A stretch of DNA of 64,000 nt, from assembly GCA_020205615.1 (NCBI GenBank), contig CM035164.1, positions 122,074,307 to 122,138,306 of the forward strand, in the 5' to 3' direction. The notes below the pieces were generated by a model that ran no database searches, was not told the origin of the DNA, and saw only the letters and a list, made by a program, of their open reading frames with translations. The stretch is from Panax quinquefolius. Its lineage: Eukaryota; Streptophyta; Magnoliopsida; Apiales; Araliaceae. The translations under genes were made by a program, and so were the position numbers. Below are positions 58,619 to 64,000 of the stretch, one piece after another; position 1 is the stretch's first letter, and every line of letters starts with the position of its first letter.

Positions 58619-58981
58619 TCAAATTAAAACGAATATCCGGAACATGTCCTGACTTCTCTCAAAGATCAACTTGCAACCACCGTTAGTTTCCAAACAAATA
58701 TCTCCAATGCCTATAATCTTAGATGCACTTCCGTTTCCCATCCGCACATGGCCAAAATCACCACTACTGTAGGATGTGAAGATTTCACCACGCAAAGTAG
58801 CATGGAACGAAGCACCCGAATCAATAATCCAATCATTAACATGACACTTGGGTTTATCATCACAAACAATAGCTACATCAACGTCGGATAGATACACAAT
58901 CGAATCTTTATCCTCATCTTTTTCCTTAAACCGCCCTTCTTTAAAAATCAGACTCGCCTTATGTGACCCGGCTTTCCGCAA
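58619..58981 (-). pseudogene. Copia element 2: protease frame
   Basis: An open minus-strand frame of 120 residues with the copia aspartic protease site at residues 50-62, DWIIDSGASFHAT, with intact D54-S55-G56. It continues RMGNGSASKIIGIGDICLET, the usual block after the active site. The upstream acidic/basic linker (FKEGRFKEKDEDKDS) follows a zinc knuckle that in the neighbouring frame (about 58985-58955) reads CGKPGHIRRV. The methionine at 58981 is only the first in this frame; the true gag-pol frame would start farther upstream. It would cleave the gag-pol polyprotein. Confidence 0.85.
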
Positions 58982-59680
58982 AGGAAAGCAAATTACTTCT
59001 TTTCTATCTCTTGACCTTCCCCGAATTTGTCATCTTCGGAGAGTTTCTCCCTTTGTTTTTGCCCTACTACTCAGGCGACAAAAACTTGTGACTCAAATAT
59101 TAATCACCATAAGATCTCTTCGCCTCTGTTCCTCGTTAAACAAACTATCCTTAACTGTATCCATAGTTAGCTTGCCATTAGGAGCGGAGTTACTCAACGA
59201 TACAACTAGCGACTCCCAACTATTAGGCAAAGAGCTCAACAACAACAAAGCCTGCATCTCATTGTCAATTACCATATTCATCGTACTCAACTGATTTATC
59301 AAACTCTGAAAATCACTCAAGTGTTCTCGCAATCTGAGTTTCCATCCTCGAATTTAGAATTCACAAGCTTCCTAATCAAAAAAGGCTTTATTTTGTGTCG
59401 CCTTCCTTTCATACATGGACTCCAATTTCGCCAGAGATCATAGGCTTTAGTTTTCGTGGCAACATGATGAAACACACTTTGATCAATCCACGATCCGATC
59501 GTACTCAATAGTCTTCCTGCTCATCTTGTTCCACTTGCGGCACACACTTGTTTGTGGGCTTAACTCCATCGTTCTCAAGTAGCTTTCAGTATAAATCCTT
59601 GCAAGAAAGCAAATCCTCCATTCTTGGCTTCCAAATTGCATAATTTGTAGCCTCGAGATTAATCGTGCAACCCGGCATTC
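58982..59680 (-). pseudogene. Copia element 2: gag, broken
   Basis: Minus strand: 59508-59317 reads VFHHVATKTKAYDLW and then, after an indel, the LIRKLVNSKF block; 59332-59093 reads EHLSDFQSLINQLSTMNMVI, then ALLLLSSLPNSWESLVVSLS. These are the standard copia gag blocks in order. Two frames are needed, and the N-terminus toward 59680 matches the GLKEWKL-type start only weakly (AATTATGCAATTTGGAAGCC on the minus strand, NYAIWKP). Gag forms the particle. Confidence 0.82.
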
Positions 59681-59714
59681 AATCCTCCATTTAATTCATA
59701 CAAAAACCACAAAA

Positions 59715-59735
59715 ATAACCAAGCTTTGATACCAC
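59715..59735 (-). other. Copia element 2 primer-binding site
   Basis: The minus strand next to the LTR reads GGTGGTATCAAAGCTTGG, containing TGGTATCAAAGC, which resembles the initiator methionine tRNA binding site. Confidence 0.82.
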
Positions 59736-60488
59736 CGTTGGGAAAAGTACGCCAAAATAAATCTATATCCCGGAATTACTTTTCCGTCTCAGTGCAATTA
59801 AATATGAAATCAACAAAACCAATTATGAGAACAAAATAACAAATAACCATCCACAAGCAAGACACCAAATTTACGTGGAAAACCCTCTAAAATTAAGAGG
59901 TAAAAACCACGTCAAACTCCCGAATCTCCACTATATCACTAATAATGGGCTTATGATAATCCTCTCAAGTTTTATGCCCTAAAACTTGAGGTTACACAAT
60001 AAATTGAGATAATACAAATTTACCTTTAATTAAGTTGAGAAACCTAATTAACTTCACCACCAAAAACACCCCAAGCAATAAAGTCTTCAAGCTTTCAATT
60101 GAACGAAGATGATGGCGGATACCCACGAACAACAAACAGTAATTCTCTCAATTTATTCTTTTGGTATCTTCTTACTATCAAGCTTCTCTATCTCATGTAT
60201 CAAATAAGACTCCCTCATAGCCTTATTTATAGTACTCTTCTTAATCAATTCCTATTATGAATTAGAAATAATTTATTCTCCTAATCAAATTAGGGATCAC
60301 ATCTCCTTGTCTTGGTCACCAACAACTCTAACAAGTAAATTCTTTTTCAACTTGGATTCCTTTCATGTAATCTCCAATTTCAATATTGCTTCCATTAACC
60401 AAATTTTTAATTGGATTAATATCAAGTATATAAACCCATTTTTTTCTATCTTGGATTCTATCTCATGGGTGAGGACTCACACCCAACA
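59736..60488 (-). mobile_element. Copia element 2: 5' LTR
   Basis: On the plus strand it runs CGTTGGGAAAAGTACGCC to CTCACACCCAACA, 753 bp, with TGTTGGG/CCCAACA termini. It is followed by TATTG (60489-60493), which also lies at 19600-19604 left of the TRIM. The truncated partner is 20512-20989. Confidence 0.9.
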
Positions 60489-60493
60489 TATTG

Positions 60494-60635
60494 GTTGTCA
60501 CATTTAATCGTTTCATTCTAAAGAGTAGAAGCAAAAAGAGGGAACAAGAAATCCTTTGGTTGATGGCAAATAGAAGAGCCAATAAGAATAAGTCAACAAA
60601 TTAAACCACCATAATATAGCTCCACATAAATTTTA
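60494..60635. other. Flanking DNA between nest and solo LTR
   Basis: Short unassigned stretch, probably the continuation of 19599 after excision of the nest. Confidence 0.6.
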
Positions 60636-61355
60636 GATTTTGTGAGACCCCAGATTTTATCAATAAAGATTTAAATTTTGTCGAAATAATTTTTAATATT
60701 ATGGTGTGAATTTGAGATAATATTATAGTTATGGGTAGTATTTATAAATTTTGCAAAGTATGCAAGTGGTTATATTATATTCGATTGGTTCTGGGAATAT
60801 TTGGTTTAGCAGGGAATATTCGTACAACTACTCAATCATTGGTGGACCCCACAATGTAATTATTGTTTTGATTGAGAAAACGACAAAAATATTTTATCAA
60901 ATAACGGCATGAAGTTTTACCGTGGTTATTGTTGAACTACTCAGTAGTAAAAGTACGAATACGTGTGGGTTGCATAAGAAGCATTACCTGGTATTGATTA
61001 TCGATGCTTATGTGAGAAGTCACCATTTTGATTCCATTATCACGATTAATAATATGAATTATTATAAATGATAATGACGCTTTTTTTATTCATATTATTA
61101 ACGTAATAAAATGTAAACATCTTTTATATAAAATGTAATACTTTATTAAAGTTATTCTATAAATAGAATATATTATATTTTATTATGCATAGTGTTGCAT
61201 AGTGTTTTGCATAGTATTGCATAGTAAAATGTTTTTTATATAAATAGAATATATTATATTTTATTTAAAAGATTTTTCTTTTAAATATGGACCGTCGATT
61301 AAAGTAAATCAATCTGGACTGCTTCATGGATTAGTTACTATGCATTCCATTTTCC

Positions 61356-61363
61356 TATAAATA
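61356..61363 (+). promoter_or_regulatory. TATA box of LTR
   Basis: TATAAATA in CATTTTCCTATAAATAAAGC. Confidence 0.6.
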
Positions 61364-61729
61364 AAGCTCATTCCTTCATTATTTTCTTACGAATTCATTG
61401 AAACTCTGTAGAGAGAAATTATAGAGAGAAGCTATAGAGAGAAAATTATAGAAAGAAGAAGAGTATTCTTTGCCTTCACTACTTCTATATTCAGTTCTTT
61501 TTACTAGTAGGGTGTTATTCTTTCTTTTTGAAGAGAACTTCATTATTCCATTCATTATTATTCTGCTTGAATAACTTTTGTAAAAGTGGCATACCCTATA
61601 CATAACTTCGTATACGCCAGATACCCTATACTTGGTGAAATCTTTATGTTATTCCATTGCTTATTATTCATTGGAATAACTCAGATACGCTGGTTTACCC
61701 TATACTTGGTGACATTCTTCTATTATTCT

Positions 61730-61905
61730 CATTGGAACATCCTATCATGTGTTTTTACACCGATCGGTTCCGCTTTTATTATTCTGTTGGAACATCCTCA
61801 TTCATGTGTTTTACACCGGACCGGTTCCGCTTTTATCATTCTGTTGGAACATCCCGCTTGTGTGAATTTCACCGACCGTTTCGTTATTATTATTATTCCG
61901 GAATA
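61730..61905 (+). repeat. GGAACATCC...ACCGGTTCC tandem repeat
   Basis: Three units of about 57 bp. The clearest is 61789-61830, with GGAACATCC, TTTACACC and GGACCGGTTCCG. Confidence 0.75.
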
Positions 61906-62982
61906 ACTTTGCCTACGCTGAAGTACCGCATGCACGGTGATTTCTTTTGTTATTCCATTCTTTATTATACCCAAATTGGTTAAAACTTTGACTTCTATAC
62001 TCCATGAAATTAGTAGAATATCCTTGATATTTGCGTTTCATCCAAAGATCTTTTCATGGAAATATTCTTCCGATCATTATTGAATTTTACTTCTACTAAA
62101 ACAAGATCATGTTGACAATTTGGACGTTAATAATTCATGGATTAAATAATTCTTGAACTTGTTTTATTGAATTACTATGTCATTGTCATCATCCTCATGT
62201 TATATTATGTTATCTTTGGCTTACGTGCGTATAGATGAACTTAGTATGATTATGACCGAGGATCATTCAAGATAATCACGACTTGATATAAATGATGTGA
62301 CAAAAAAGTCCTCGGTGGCACCGTAATGCAAATGATGGATAGTTTTTGGTATGATTATGACCGTGGGTGATTCTAATAGTCATGACCATTGATAATTTGA
62401 TGAAAATCCTTGACTGTGGTACAGGGATGATTAGATGTGGTGGTTTATTATTGTCGAGTCTCAAATGATAAAATTGATGAAAACCTTTAAAACCTAAAAG
62501 ATAGTAGACTTTATTCTCTACTGACTTTTTTAATGGATTGCTTATTCACGCAGCTTAAACCGGTTGTGTATTGTATTTTATCGCTTTAACACCGTTGAAG
62601 GCTAATAATAATTTATTCTCGCATTATCTTAGTCATAATATTTCTTCTTGGGCTAGTTGAGCTCACCCTTTCTTTTACTGTTCTCTTCGTGAAATGAGAA
62701 CATAAATTTGGACGAGTCGGGAACGGAGTAATGGTCCGCAGGATAAGCATTAGTAGTCCCTCACTATTCGTGAAATAAGTGTGATAATAGTTGTAATGAG
62801 GACTCCTTTTGAGTTTGTATAATATCTAGTAGACAATATTTGTATTCAAACTCATGCTTTATGTCGTATCATTGCATACACGACAGCTTAGGTTAAGTAA
62901 GTTGTATTTGAATTTATGTACCATGTAAGTGGCGCACCCAAGATGGGTGACGATACCTAATTTTGGGGGCGCATTCTGATTT

Positions 62983-63345
62983 TGTCTTCACTATTTTGTT
63001 TCTCAGCATTTTGCCCACTTTACCACGCTTCTCTAAGACATTGTAATGACCCAACTATCAACTCATTAGTTGGCACAAACTTTTGGCAAACCATTTAATA
63101 TGTTGTTGATTCCTAAATAAGTTACGTTTTAAAAGAAAAAATTAATTCTAATTTATTTATCGTTTACATTTTTTTAGGAGAATAAATTATTTATTTTTTT
63201 ATATCACACTTACCTTCTCTCATTGTTCTAAAAAATTCTCACCCTTAATATTAATAGTTTTCAACTTCCTATAAAGGGATAGTGATGAAATTTCATGTGC
63301 AAAAACCTTAAACGACACTTATTTAAGAATGGAGGGAGTATATGA
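62983..63345. mobile_element. Flanking DNA ending in a MITE fragment
   Basis: Unassigned to about 63270. GACACTTATTTAAGAATGGAGGGAGTA at 63315-63341 is the right end of a Stowaway-type MITE (complement TACTCCCTCCATTC...); its left end is not recognised. Confidence 0.5.
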
Positions 63346-63417
63346 TTAATTTTTTTGAACTCTCACTTCCGCTGAGGGGTGGGTCAAAGTCGATCCTACC
63401 ACTTTGATTCTTGCTTC

Positions 63418-63703
63418 TCATTCCGTTTCTTAATATAAGTCGTTTTACAGAAGTGTTTTTATCCATTAATATAAGTCATTTAAAAATTTCAAGTAATCAT
63501 GAATTACTTAGTTTCTAATATTACTCCAAGTATTAAATATAACTTTGGTTGTCTCACTATTTTTTGTTTAATAAATAACACTCTCTTTTTTTAATACAAG
63601 GACAATATAGACAATTGATATTATATTTAATGTTATACAATTATTTTTTTAATATTTGTGCACAACTCTAAAACGACTTTAATATTAAAGGATGAATGGA
63701 GTA
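63418..63703. mobile_element. Stowaway-like MITE
   Basis: The left end TCATTCCGTTTCTTAATATA with AAGTCGTTTTA and the right end TAAAACGACTTTAATATTAA with GGATGAATGGAGTA are inverted repeats. About 286 bp, non-coding. Confidence 0.7.
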
Positions 63704-63744
63704 TATGATAATCTACATATATATGACCTCCATCCAAGAAATTA

Positions 63745-64000
63745 CTCTTTCTGTCCCATAATATATGACATTTTAGAGTTGTGCACAAAAATTAAGAAAA
63801 TGATTGTATAGCATTAAATATAGTATTAATTATCTATAATATCTTTTTCCATAGTGTCTCTCTCTCTCTCTCATGTGTAACTTTTCTCATGAGGGGTAAT
63901 TTTAGAAAGATTGTGGTTAATTCTCCTAAATTATATAAAACGTCAAATAATTTGAAAAAAAGAAAATTATTTAAAACGTCATATATTATAGGACAGAGAA
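63745..64000. mobile_element. MITE reaching the window edge
   Basis: CTCTTTCTGTCCCATAATAT...GACATTTTA at the left is inverted against TAAAACGTCATATATTATAG with GACAGAGAA at the right edge. TA precedes it. It includes a (TC)n run near 63857-63873. A minus-strand fragment of the same family is at 14465-14640. Confidence 0.75.

Larger units (their letters stand above)
60641..62977 (+). mobile_element. Solo gypsy LTR, probable TSD GATTT
   Basis: TGTGAGACCCCAGATTTTAT at 60641 to TTTTGGGGGCGCA near 62973. GATTT lies before it (60636-60640) and at 62978-62982. Four bases (TTCT) separate the readable LTR end from the right copy, and the expected CGCCACA end reads CGCATTCT, so the terminus is damaged or misread. 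It is the same subfamily as 10897-13319 and is uninterrupted, giving the reference for the split LTR at 21265/57315. Confidence 0.85.

Overview
This 64 kb window is plant nuclear DNA, most likely from a eudicot. It is AT-rich and holds nested LTR retrotransposons, solo LTRs, a TRIM, hAT-like elements and Stowaway-type MITEs. I see no intact host gene. Every coding trace belongs to decayed gag or pol of Ty3/gypsy chromoviruses (Tekay-like) or Ty1/copia elements, plus one unexplained 122-codon ORF inside a solo LTR. All calls come from reading the sequence by eye; no search or alignment was run.

Layout. 1-13403 is a pile of gypsy pieces: a cut LTR at the left edge; a degenerate LTR split by a solo LTR (2371-4153, TSD CGAAC); a minus-strand gypsy internal region (5096-8621) that still shows reverse transcriptase FIDD, protease and gag; and its LTR (8622-13403), which is interrupted by a related solo LTR in the opposite orientation. 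13404-19604 is a non-LTR stretch with Stowaway-like MITEs and three hAT-like elements, one nested in another.

19605-60488 is a 40.9 kb nest that resolves layer by layer through target-site duplications. The outer layer is a minus-strand copia element reduced to gag-protease (TSD TATTG), with a TRIM fused to its left end. Inside it is a solo gypsy LTR (TSD T/CGAAG), inside that a plus-strand copia element with 1.88 kb LTRs (TSD CTTTT). That copia holds two further insertions: a tandem gypsy array of four LTRs sharing three internal regions (25102-47377, minus) in its leader, and a 3.9 kb solo LTR (TSD ATAAT) in its pol. 60641-62977 is another solo LTR; 62978-64000 is flanking DNA with MITEs.

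The most interesting signals are: (1) in the copia leader just upstream of gag, four successive hairpins with an almost constant cap (TTGTG-TCAC-CACAA) on stems of unrelated sequence that still pair, which looks like a repeated structured RNA; (2) the tandem LTR array, whose three internals share the same loss of the RT core; (3) hairpin-forming minisatellites downstream of the LTR TATA boxes; and (4) the ORF in the solo LTR. Small indels between repeat copies cluster in C/G-containing words, which may be base-calling or assembly error at methylated cytosines, so individual frameshifts should be treated with caution.
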